Assembly (NCBI RefSeq): GCF_907165045.1
Contig: NZ_CAJRAU010000008.1
Span: forward strand, 124,001 to 188,000
Length of the DNA: 64,000 nt
Source of the DNA: Dyadobacter linearis
Lineage (GTDB): Bacteria; Bacteroidota; Bacteroidia; Cytophagales; Spirosomataceae
Direction: 5' to 3'
The translations under genes and the position numbers were made by a program. Under the pieces are notes generated by a model. It was not told where the DNA came from. It saw only the letters and a list, made by a program, of their open reading frames with translations, and searched no databases. How positions within the stretch are numbered: the stretch's first letter is position 1; every line of letters starts with the position of its first letter. Positions 51,807 through 58,464 of this stretch are shown piece by piece.

Positions 51807-52086
51807 CGGAGTTTTACATAAATTTTAGATAAATAAAAAGCCGATTAGGGCTTATATCTGACTACGGTTTCAATTTCAAAATGACCATATTCCATTAGAA
51901 TTTGTCGCATTCTTTTTTCAGAAATTCCTCTTCCATAAATATAGTCTTGCATTGCCTGAACCGCTTTTCCTTTCTTTTGCTCAGGACTCAATTCAGGATA
52001 CAAATTTTTAACCCACCAGTCAAATGCCTCAGACACAGAAGAGAATGTCTTCATTTCAAAAGTAAAGAAATTTATGTAAAACTCCG
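51807..52086. repeat. Perfect 19-bp inverted repeats flanking gene A (copy 1)
   Basis: CGGAGTTTTACATAAATTT at 51807-51825 and its exact complement AAATTTATGTAAAACTCCG at 52068-52086 bracket gene A. The left arm is in the A-B gap and the right arm is 14-32 bases before the ATG of A. A match of 19/19 over 260 bp is not expected by chance. The arms could be operators, ends of a mobile unit, or recombination sites. Confidence 0.85.
51845..52054 (-). CDS. Small protein A (module copy 1), unknown, HTH-like end
   Basis: This 69-residue basic protein reads FSSVSEAFDWWVKNLYPELS, PEQKKGKAVQAMQDYIYG and GISEKRMRQILMEYGHFEIE. Protein A of copy 2 (55566-55778) is about half identical over the whole length, with ISEKRM and SEAF/TEAF-WW-YP-LSPE conserved. 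The segment GISEKRMRQILMEYG resembles a short helix-turn-helix, so a DNA-binding regulator is possible (inference). It lies between 19-bp inverted repeats. TACTTTTG, a -7-like box, is 3 bases before the ATG, which would give a nearly leaderless message. Confidence 0.7.
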   Translation of the reverse strand: MKTFSSVSEAFDWWVKNLYPELSPEQKKGKAVQAMQDYIYGRGISEKRMRQILMEYGHFEIETVVRYKP

Positions 52087-52169
52087 CAAATTGCTCTAAA
52101 ATATTTGCTTGCCCGAATATCGGGTATTTACCAATAATACCATTTGCCGCACATTATAAAGTTTTCGAT

Positions 52170-53930
52170 TTACTTAATCCCAACAACCTCACTCATCCCG
52201 GAAACCCCATTCTCATTAAAAGCCTCGATCCTAAAATAATAAGGCACACCGACATTCAACGCGCGCAGCTCGAATGCATTCGGCTCGTCGTGCCAGAATT
52301 GGTAAGTCTGGTATAATTTATCCGGCGCGATTCCCCAAAGAACATTATAACCTGTTGCGACAGGTACTTTTTCCCATTTCAGATCCACATTTCTGGCGTC
52401 TTTCTGGCGCACAGCTGTAAAGCTTTTTGGAGTAGTGGGCGCTTTTCCAAAGCCATTTCCAAAAATCCGGAATTCGCTGACTGCCAGGACTGGGGAGGCT
52501 ACGTAAATGTGCTCGTAGCGTACATATCTCGCCTTTACGGGTTTTGCAAGTTCAATGTAAGCTACTGGCCGGTCGCGTTTTGGTTCGTTGGAAAGATCTG
52601 CAGCGGACTCCCATTTCTTGCCATCTTTCGAAGTCAGGATCTTGAATTGGGTGTAAACCTTCTCGGGTTTGTTGTCAAAAATGTTGGATTTGTAATCGGT
52701 ATAATTTACCTGAACAGCCTTCACTTCCTGTTCACCTCCAAGGTCGATCGTCAGACTTTCCCGGGGTTTGTTTTGCTTCGCAGCCCAGAATGTACGCGGG
52801 TTTTCATCGGTAATCTTCGCAGCCGCCATTGTATCCATTGTCGATGAGGCTGTTACCGGTTTTTTGTAGGACAAAAGCATCCAGCCGGTAAACTGTTCAT
52901 CGCCTTTTCCGGTCCAGGTTTTGGTGGTCATTTTGTGCGGGAAATCGCCGAAACGGGTGTTTGCAAACATTTGTCCGTCTTTGTCGAAGCCGGCGGGGTA
53001 CATCACAATCCGCCGCTCCATTCCCCAGTTCAGCCCGATCCAGGTGGTGCCGGTATTCCAGTAATTTCCATAGTTATCCTGAAATGTATTTCCATGTCCC
53101 GCGCCGGTTGCAAACCCGCCTGGCTTGTAGGAAACAGGGTTATAAGGCGCATAAGTAAACGGCCCAAGCGGATCGTCACCTACGTAGGTACCGTTTGCAT
53201 ACACATTGTATTCCGTGCCGGGCGCGCCGTATTGAAGGTAATATTTGCCTTTATGCTTCGTCATCCACGCTCCTTCAGTGAATGGTTTGAAAGGGTCCGA
53301 ATGGTTTGGCCCAAAACGCTCCCAGCCGTGATCGTACTGATTTAACCAAAACATGGCTTTGTAATCACCCTTGAATGCAAGTCTTTTGGAATAATCGAGC
53401 TCCGAACCAAAAATCGGGTACACATTCGACGAGCCCCAGTACATATACCATTTATCGGTATCGGGATCATGAAAAAGCGCCGGGTCCCACGGGCCGATAT
53501 CTTTCGGCAGCCTCGGCGTCCAGCGGTTATAAAACTCCCAAATACCCTTCTCCGGCGCTACTGAGTACAAAATAGGTCGGGATTCGAATGTGGATTGGAA
53601 CAAAAACAAGGTATCCCGCACTGAAACGGCGGCGGGCGCGCACATATCTTCAAAAGGCCAGCGATTGGCAGTGAGGTACTTCCAGTTCAGCATATCTTTC
53701 GAATGCCAGTAGCCTCCGGAAATGGTGACGAACAGGAAATATTCGCCTTTGTGGTTGATAATCACCGGATCGGCGCCGGAGCGGTAGCTGATATTTTCAT
53801 TGAGCTGCTCGAAATTGTATTTGTAATCGATATCCATCGGATTACAATAGGTTGTCTGCGCCAAAGTCTGCAATGTGCAAAGTATGGTCAGGGAGCAGGT
53901 TAATAGTGTGGTAGTCAGTGTTTTGAACAT
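52170..53930 (-). CDS. Family 43-like glycoside hydrolase with discoidin and FN3 domains, secreted
   Basis: This 586-residue protein has a signal peptide (LLTCSLTILCTLQTLAQ). Then comes a five-bladed beta-propeller of the GH43 type with SYRSGADPVIINHKGEYFLF (Asp base), GPWDPALFHDPDTDKWYMYWG and TEGAWMTKHKGKYYLQYG (Glu candidate). A discoidin/F5-8 type C domain follows (TASSTMDTMAAAKITDENP, LTIDLGGEQEVKAVQV), and a C-terminal fibronectin type III domain (RNVDLKWEKVPVATGYNVLW). GH43 enzymes cut arabinose or xylose links; the substrate is not resolved. The ATG at 53930 was chosen; 53945 is also in frame. It is divergent from tyrS and lies between the two A/B modules. Confidence 0.83.
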   Translation of the reverse strand: MFKTLTTTLLTCSLTILCTLQTLAQTTYCNPMDIDYKYNFEQLNENISYRSGADPVIINHKGEYFLFVTISGGYWHSKDMLNWKYLTANRWPFEDMCAPAAVSVRDTLFLFQSTFESRPILYSVAPEKGIWEFYNRWTPRLPKDIGPWDPALFHDPDTDKWYMYWGSSNVYPIFGSELDYSKRLAFKGDYKAMFWLNQYDHGWERFGPNHSDPFKPFTEGAWMTKHKGKYYLQYGAPGTEYNVYANGTYVGDDPLGPFTYAPYNPVSYKPGGFATGAGHGNTFQDNYGNYWNTGTTWIGLNWGMERRIVMYPAGFDKDGQMFANTRFGDFPHKMTTKTWTGKGDEQFTGWMLLSYKKPVTASSTMDTMAAAKITDENPRTFWAAKQNKPRESLTIDLGGEQEVKAVQVNYTDYKSNIFDNKPEKVYTQFKILTSKDGKKWESAADLSNEPKRDRPVAYIELAKPVKARYVRYEHIYVASPVLAVSEFRIFGNGFGKAPTTPKSFTAVRQKDARNVDLKWEKVPVATGYNVLWGIAPDKLYQTYQFWHDEPNAFELRALNVGVPYYFRIEAFNENGVSGMSEVVGIK

Positions 53931-54046
53931 GCGGGTATATTGCATTTAAATCTTTTAACAATACCAAAATAACTGTTTTTGGGCGAAATATGAGGTGCGA
54001 TTTCCAAAACGTTGTTGATACCGCAGCATTTCAAGTCGATAACTTT

Positions 54047-54054
54047 TACCTTTG
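54047..54054 (+). promoter_or_regulatory. Probable -7 box of the tyrS promoter
   Basis: TACCTTTG matches TAnnTTTG and lies 33 bases before the ATG at 54087. No clear TTG is at the expected distance upstream. Its position inside a longer in-frame ORF supports the ATG at 54087 over 54012. Confidence 0.45.
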
Positions 54055-54086
54055 CGCTTCGATTTGAAAAAGTATTTGAACTCACA

Positions 54087-55388
54087 ATGGAAATTGACTT
54101 TATAGAGGAACTGCGCTGGCGCGGAATGCTGCACGACGTGATGCCGGGCACACAGGAACAACTGAAAAAGGAGATGACTTCCGGTTACATTGGTTTCGAC
54201 CCCACGGCTTCGTCTCTCCATATCGGTAACCTGGCCACTATTATGTTGCTCGTGCATTTCCAACGCGCTGGCCACAAACCATTTGCATTGGTGGGCGGGG
54301 CTACGGGAATGATCGGCGACCCTTCTTTTAAAGCAGCCGAACGTTCGTTTTTGGATGAAGATACGCTCCGTTTTAATCAGGAAGGTATCAAAAAACAGTT
54401 GGAGCAATTCCTTGATTTTGACTGCGGCGAGAACTCTGCCGAAATGGTCAATAATTATGATTGGTTCAAGGAAATCGGGTTTTTGCAGTTCTTGCGGGAA
54501 GCAGGTAAGTTTCTGAGTGTCAATTACATGATGTCGAAAGACTCTGTTAAAAAGCGTTTGGAAACCGGGATATCTTTTACCGAGTTTTCGTACCAGCTTT
54601 TGCAGGGTTACGACTTTTATCATTTATACAAAAACAAAAATGTGCGCCTGCAAATGGGCGGTTCGGACCAGTGGGGAAATATCACAACGGGCACCGAAAT
54701 CATTCGCAGAAAAGAAGGCGACGAAGATGGTTACTTCAAAGCCTACGCACTCACAACGCCACTTTTAACGAAATCCGACGGTTCTAAATTCGGGAAAAGT
54801 GAAGGTGGAAATATCTGGCTCGATGCTGAAAAAACGTCCCCATACGAATTTTACCAATTTTGGCTGAATCAGGCGGATGAAGATTTGCCAAGATACCTGC
54901 GCGTTTTTTCATTAAAAGGTCGGGAAGAAATAGAAGCACTGGAAACCAGCCACGCCGCCGAGCCGCATTTGCGCATCATGCAAAAAGCGCTCGCCGCCGA
55001 ACTGACGACCCGCATTCACTCCGAAAAAGCATATTATACGGTAATCAAAGCATCGGAAGTACTTTTCGGAAAAGCGACGCTGGAAACTTTGCAAAGCATT
55101 GAAGCTGATGAATTTGACACGATTTTCAACGGCGTACCGCAAACCGAAATTACGCGCGAGGAATGGGATGGAGCTGCAAATATTCTCGACCTGATTTCAA
55201 CAGTTACCAAAGCCGAAATTTATCCCTCAAAAGGAGAAGCGCGCAGAGCAATTCAGCAGAATGCAGTGAGTGTCAATAAGGTGAAGGTTACCTCTGAATC
55301 GCAGGCTTTAAGTGAGTTTTTGCTTTTGCAGGACAGGTTTTTGCTGATTTCGAAGGGGAAGAAGAATCATTTGGTGAGGGTGGTTTGA
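54087..55388 (+). CDS. tyrS: Tyrosyl-tRNA synthetase
   Basis: This 433-residue class I synthetase has YIGFDPTASSLHIGN (HIGH motif at 45-48), ARGGATGMIGDPSF-like LVGGATGMIGDPSFK, QLLQGYDFYHLY, LQMGGSDQWGNITTG and KSDGSKFGKSEGGNIWL (the KMSKS loop, here KFGKS as usual for TyrRS). A C-terminal S4-like RNA-binding domain follows (PSKGEARRAIQQNAVSVNK). It charges tRNA-Tyr. The length and start match the family. A composite palindromic repeat follows at 55401. Confidence 0.96.
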   Translation: MEIDFIEELRWRGMLHDVMPGTQEQLKKEMTSGYIGFDPTASSLHIGNLATIMLLVHFQRAGHKPFALVGGATGMIGDPSFKAAERSFLDEDTLRFNQEGIKKQLEQFLDFDCGENSAEMVNNYDWFKEIGFLQFLREAGKFLSVNYMMSKDSVKKRLETGISFTEFSYQLLQGYDFYHLYKNKNVRLQMGGSDQWGNITTGTEIIRRKEGDEDGYFKAYALTTPLLTKSDGSKFGKSEGGNIWLDAEKTSPYEFYQFWLNQADEDLPRYLRVFSLKGREEIEALETSHAAEPHLRIMQKALAAELTTRIHSEKAYYTVIKASEVLFGKATLETLQSIEADEFDTIFNGVPQTEITREEWDGAANILDLISTVTKAEIYPSKGEARRAIQQNAVSVNKVKVTSESQALSEFLLLQDRFLLISKGKKNHLVRVV

Positions 55389-55400
55389 GGATTTGAGGAC

Positions 55401-55485
55401 AAATGTTCCAGAGGAACATCCTGTTTCTAGAAAAATAGAATGCGATTTGGTTGTGGGGCTCCGGTAGGAGCCTCCTTTTTTTGTA
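55401..55485. repeat. Single composite REP-like unit after tyrS
   Basis: ATGTTCC-AGA-GGAACAT (55403-55419) followed by CCTGTTTCTAGAA, then GGCTCC-GGTA-GGAGCC (55457-55472) followed by TCCTTTTTTT. It has the same order and spacing logic as one unit of the 50911-51527 array, but with changed arms that keep pairing. The last hairpin with its T-run may serve as the tyrS terminator. Confidence 0.8.
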
Positions 55486-55529
55486 TGGATTTCATACAGA
55501 TTTTCTAGATTTGAAAATAATTCAACGAG

Positions 55530-55815
55530 AATTTATCGGATTTTCCTACAAATTAGTAAATTGCAATGAAGAAATTCTCATCTGTTACCGAAGCTTTCAA
55601 ATGGTGGTTGACAGAAATATATCCAAAGCTATCGCCTGAGGTGAAAAAGGGAAAGTTGACGACAGCTTGGAGGGATTTTACTTACAATCAGGGCATTTCG
55701 GAAAAAAGAATGAAAAGCATTCTCGAAGAATTTGGTAGGATTGAGGTGAAGACTGAAGTTTTATTTTTTCCAGACTAAATTTTTTGTTTCAAATTTATCG
55801 GAATTTCCTACAAAT
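55530..55815. repeat. 24-bp direct repeats flanking gene A (copy 2)
   Basis: AATTTATCGGA(T/A)TTTCCTACAAAT occurs at 55530-55553, 13 bases before gene A, and at 55792-55815, upstream of gene B, with 23 of 24 bases matching. It partly resembles the 19-bp arms of copy 1 (shared AAATTTAT, then TCC and AAA). A similar element precedes every A and B gene of both modules. Confidence 0.8.
55566..55778 (+). CDS. Small protein A (module copy 2), unknown, HTH-like end
   Basis: This 70-residue basic protein reads FSSVTEAFKWWLTEIYPKLS, PEVKKGKLTTAWRDFTYNQ and GISEKRMKSILEEFGRIEVK. It is the paralogue of protein A at 51845-52054 (about half identical, no gaps of note). The WW-x4-YP-x-LSPE and GISEKRM blocks are the most conserved. 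It precedes the B paralogue with a 65-base gap to the ATG used. Function unknown; a DNA-binding role is suggested by the short helix pair only. Confidence 0.72.
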   Translation: MKKFSSVTEAFKWWLTEIYPKLSPEVKKGKLTTAWRDFTYNQGISEKRMKSILEEFGRIEVKTEVLFFPD

Positions 55816-55843
55816 ACATTTTTCACTTTTAATTGCTATCAAA

Positions 55844-56137
55844 ATGATTATCAGCTCCAAACTAAGTGACGGATCTATCTCTTTGTCAGATGCGCAAGCT
55901 CAAATGCTTTATCAGCAACATGAATTGGTAAAGGAGTTTTTTAAAAGAGATGGTAGCGCGGAAATTGTAGATTCCCTTAACACGTTGGTAGAAACTTTTT
56001 TGTTTACGGAAGAAATAGAAAATGTCACTCCTGAAATGCGGGTACATATTGCGAATCAGCTTCGGGTTGTAACGTTAATTACGAAACTGGGTGAGACTGC
56101 GGTGAAATGGAAGGGAACACAATTGCTCAAAACTTAA
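55844..56137 (+). CDS. Small protein B (module copy 2), unknown function
   Basis: This 97-residue helical protein contains YQQHELVKEFFKRDGSAEIV, NTLVETFLFTEEIENVTPEM and RVHIANQLRVVTLITKLGE. It matches protein B of copy 1 (51535-51762) through the ENVTPEMRVHI-x-NQLRV block but has a longer C-terminus (TAVKWKGTQLLKT). ATG 55844 was chosen because the conserved part starts soon after and the direct repeat lies just upstream. No family is recognised. Its strict pairing with A in both copies suggests joint action. Confidence 0.7.
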   Translation: MIISSKLSDGSISLSDAQAQMLYQQHELVKEFFKRDGSAEIVDSLNTLVETFLFTEEIENVTPEMRVHIANQLRVVTLITKLGETAVKWKGTQLLKT

Positions 56138-56203
56138 ATTTCTCCGATGGATTGTTCATATACGCCAGTGATCCTTTGAGTCCTACTAGTGGCTCATTGG
56201 GTT

Positions 56204-56233
56204 TTGCCTCAGGAATTGGTTTCCCTATATTTA
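56204..56233 (+). promoter_or_regulatory. Probable promoter of the small-ORF/GNAT pair
   Basis: TTG at 56204-56206, 19 bases, then TATATTTA at 56226-56233 (one mismatch to TAnnTTTG). Start would be about 15-17 bases before the ATG at 56255. Confidence 0.45.
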
Positions 56234-56254
56234 CCATTATTAAATGAAAGCCAT

Positions 56255-56413
56255 ATGAAATTTATAGCCAACACTGTTTCTAAACCTGTTTTAGGAAGAG
56301 AAGCAACAAAATTAATAAAGGCCATTAAAAAGGATCAGCATGTTGCAAATGAACAAGCAATGGAAACAATAAAGCGAATCATAGATAGAAGAGCCAACCA
56401 GAAAAATAAGTAA
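56255..56413 (+). CDS. Small antitoxin-like protein upstream of a GNAT gene
   Basis: This 52-residue basic protein reads MKFIANTVSKPVLGREATKL, IKAIKKDQHVANEQAMETIK and RIIDRRANQKNK. It is one or two amphipathic helices with no recognised family. Its stop is immediately followed by the GNAT start (TAA then ATG), the usual arrangement of an antitoxin followed by a toxin. Antitoxins of known GNAT systems are ribbon-helix-helix proteins, and no clear ribbon motif is seen here. The antitoxin call rests on context. Confidence 0.5.
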   Translation: MKFIANTVSKPVLGREATKLIKAIKKDQHVANEQAMETIKRIIDRRANQKNK

Positions 56414-56998
56414 ATGCCATTGATAAAGAAGTTTGATGGAGTCAATTTTTCCAACCATATAGTTTCTGAACTAACCCCTGACTTAGCACAACTAGGTCAG
56501 GGGTTTCGTTGTAAACGGCCGGAATTTCAAACCTTTTGGAAAAAAGGACGAGTGATGCGAGAAGTAAATGCTCATACCAGTCGCTGCTGGATAGTGCAGT
56601 GTGATAACAGTCTTGCTGCATATATCACACTTTTGGCTGATAAATTGATAGCAACTGAAAAGCTTCTCGAAGACGAGAAGATCAAGTACGTAACTTTTCC
56701 TGCTGTCAAAATCGGTTTGCTCGCAGCTGATGAGAGAGCTTCAAAAGTTGGAAAAAGAATGGTGGAATGGGCTCTTGAATACGCTGCTTTTCAAGTAGCG
56801 CCGTTAGTCGGTGTACGGTTTATGACTGTTGATGCATTTTATGATAAAGACAACGGTTATGATATTTCTGGCTTTTACCAAAAAATAGGATTCATGTTTG
56901 TCAATCCGGATGAACAATTACCTCCGCAGCATTCTTACAGAACCATGTATTTTGATTTAAAACCGCTGATTGATTCAAATCTGGCGAGATTTAATTAA
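56414..56998 (+). CDS. GNAT family acetyltransferase, possible toxin of a TA pair
   Basis: This 194-residue protein has a GNAT core: TFPAVKIGLLAADERASKVG with KRMVEWALEYAAFQ (acetyl-CoA loop and helix), VGVRFMTVDAFYDKDNGYDI and SGFYQKIGFMFVNPDEQLPP. The arrangement (a size of 165-195, a middle RFMTVDA strand, then a F-Y-x-K-x-G-F segment) is like the tRNA-acetylating toxins TacT/AtaT. The acetyl-CoA loop (RASKVGKRM) is a variant of R/Q-x-x-G-x-G/A. Its coupling to a 52-residue ORF supports this reading. An ordinary GNAT enzyme remains possible. Confidence 0.68.
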   Translation: MPLIKKFDGVNFSNHIVSELTPDLAQLGQGFRCKRPEFQTFWKKGRVMREVNAHTSRCWIVQCDNSLAAYITLLADKLIATEKLLEDEKIKYVTFPAVKIGLLAADERASKVGKRMVEWALEYAAFQVAPLVGVRFMTVDAFYDKDNGYDISGFYQKIGFMFVNPDEQLPPQHSYRTMYFDLKPLIDSNLARFN

Positions 56999-57009
56999 TA
57001 GTAGCCCTA

Positions 57010-57825
57010 TCACTCCTTCCCCGAAAACGCATTTAAAACAGGCGCAGCCGTCGGATTATACTGGTACGATTGCCAAGTGTGGTCTTCGTAGATTTCTACA
57101 ACCCGGTAACCTTTGTAGGATGTGCCCCAGTTGCCGCCGAAGTGGGCGTCGAAGAAGTAGGGTTTTTTGCCGTATTGCTTGGTGCTGTCCTGGTCGTGGT
57201 CGTGGCCGTTGAAAATGGCTTTTACGTTTGGGGTATTTTCAAAGAGTTCGATCACTTCTTTGCATTCAATTCCGTTCACGGTCCATTTGGCCGGCGTGAT
57301 GTGCAGGAATACGAAAATGCCTTTCTTTTCTTTGTATTTGGCGAGTTCTGTTCGCAGCCAGGTTGCGTCAGGACAAACGTATTCGCCTTTTTCGTTGGAA
57401 GTATCGCCCACCACAAATGCGTATTCGCCTTTCGCAAAACTGTGGTTGGTCGGGTAGCCCCAGGTGCTTTCCCAGACGTCTAATCCTACTTTATCGTGAT
57501 TTCCGCGACTTACGTAAAATGGTACGCTGAGGCCGGAGATTGTTTTTTTGAAATCGTATAAAAGTGTCGGCTCATCGTGGATCAGGTCACCGTTGATGAA
57601 GAGGAAATCTACCCCTTTCTGCATTTTTTCACGGTTAACCCAACTGATCAGGTCACTGTGAAATTTCTGAAATTCGGTATTCGGTTGACCGTAATGCCCG
57701 TCGGAGGCGACGATGAAGCGCATTGCAATTCTCGCTTTCGGGCCTGCATTAACACTATCGGAAAGAAATGGAAGCGTGGAAATGGCAGGGACAAGTTTCA
57801 AAAATGACCGTCTTTCGAAATTCAT
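57010..57825 (-). CDS. Metallophosphoesterase with Tat-type signal
   Basis: This 271-residue exported calcineurin-like phosphatase starts NFERRSFLKLVPAISTLPFL, a twin-arginine signal (RRSFLKL). The catalytic motifs follow: FIVASDGHYGQ (Asp and His), FLFINGDLIHDEP, VSRGNHDKVG, and late AIFNGHDHDQDS. The aspartate in the first motif and the GNHD motif are complete. The substrate is unknown. It faces the GNAT gene (convergent, 12 bases apart) and is divergent from recX. Confidence 0.86.
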   Translation of the reverse strand: MNFERRSFLKLVPAISTLPFLSDSVNAGPKARIAMRFIVASDGHYGQPNTEFQKFHSDLISWVNREKMQKGVDFLFINGDLIHDEPTLLYDFKKTISGLSVPFYVSRGNHDKVGLDVWESTWGYPTNHSFAKGEYAFVVGDTSNEKGEYVCPDATWLRTELAKYKEKKGIFVFLHITPAKWTVNGIECKEVIELFENTPNVKAIFNGHDHDQDSTKQYGKKPYFFDAHFGGNWGTSYKGYRVVEIYEDHTWQSYQYNPTAAPVLNAFSGKE

Positions 57826-57935
57826 TGGTAACCGGGTTTAGTGAGTAGGTAGGGGTGGTATTTGTTTCAAAAATAGTTATTGATCGCCGATATTTTCTTT
57901 ATTCTTGCATTGCATTAACAGTAATTAATATAAAA

Positions 57936-58394
57936 ATGGATCGCCTCATTCTTCAAAAAGCCGCTTCGTATTGCGCCTACCAGGAACGCACGCAGGACGA
58001 AGTAAAGCAGCGGCTCCGGAAATGGAATGTATGGGGCGAAGAAGCCGACGAGATCATTGCGGAGCTGATTTCAATGAATTACCTCAGCGAAGAGCGTTTT
58101 GCAAAAACTTTCGCGGGTGGAAAATTCAGGGTGAAAAACTGGGGGCGCATCAAGATCAAGCAGGAATTGCAGCGTCGTGGAATCAGCAAATACAGTTTGG
58201 ATCAAGGTATGGCGGAGATTCAGGACGAAAGTTACATTGCCACTTTGAAACAACTTCTTGAAAAGAAAAGGGCTTTACTGGAAAGAACAGAAACGAACCC
58301 GCTGGTTGTAAAACAAAAATTGGCCAGATATGCTCTGGCCAAAGGGTATGAAAGTGAACTTGTGTGGAAAGAAATTGAGACCTTGTCATGCTGA
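57936..58394 (+). CDS. recX: Regulatory protein RecX
   Basis: This 152-residue protein has three tandem three-helix repeats typical of RecX: RLILQKAASYCAYQERTQDE with VKQRLRKWNV, then IIAELISMNYLSEERFAKTF, then GRIKIKQELQRRGISKYSLD. RecX binds RecA filaments and limits recombination. The ATG at 57936 was chosen, with a -7-like TATTCTTG (one mismatch) upstream near 57900. The last codons and the stop fall inside an inverted repeat, so the C-terminus may have been cut by a repeat insertion. Confidence 0.9.
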   Translation: MDRLILQKAASYCAYQERTQDEVKQRLRKWNVWGEEADEIIAELISMNYLSEERFAKTFAGGKFRVKNWGRIKIKQELQRRGISKYSLDQGMAEIQDESYIATLKQLLEKKRALLERTETNPLVVKQKLARYALAKGYESELVWKEIETLSC

Positions 58395-58458
58395 GCGCAG
58401 TCGAAGCAAATATGCGAGACGCATCGCACACGTACCTTCGACTGCGCTCAGGGTGACA
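58384..58458. repeat. Long inverted repeat between recX and nrdB, overlapping the recX stop
   Basis: TGTCATGCTGAGCGCAGTCG with AAG at 58384-58406 and CTTCGACTGCGCTCAGGGTG with ACA at 58436-58458 form arms of about 23 bp with two or three mismatches. The recX stop (58392-58394) lies in the left arm. It may act as a bidirectional terminator for the convergent genes. I recall this GAGCGCAGTCGAAG element as widely dispersed in Bacteroidota. Confidence 0.8.
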
Positions 58459-58464
58459 AAAATG

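Noticed and set aside
53955..54623. Long minus-strand ORF opposite tyrS
   Set aside because: Shadow of the tyrS coding sequence; composition is basic and cysteine/histidine-rich as antisense frames often are.
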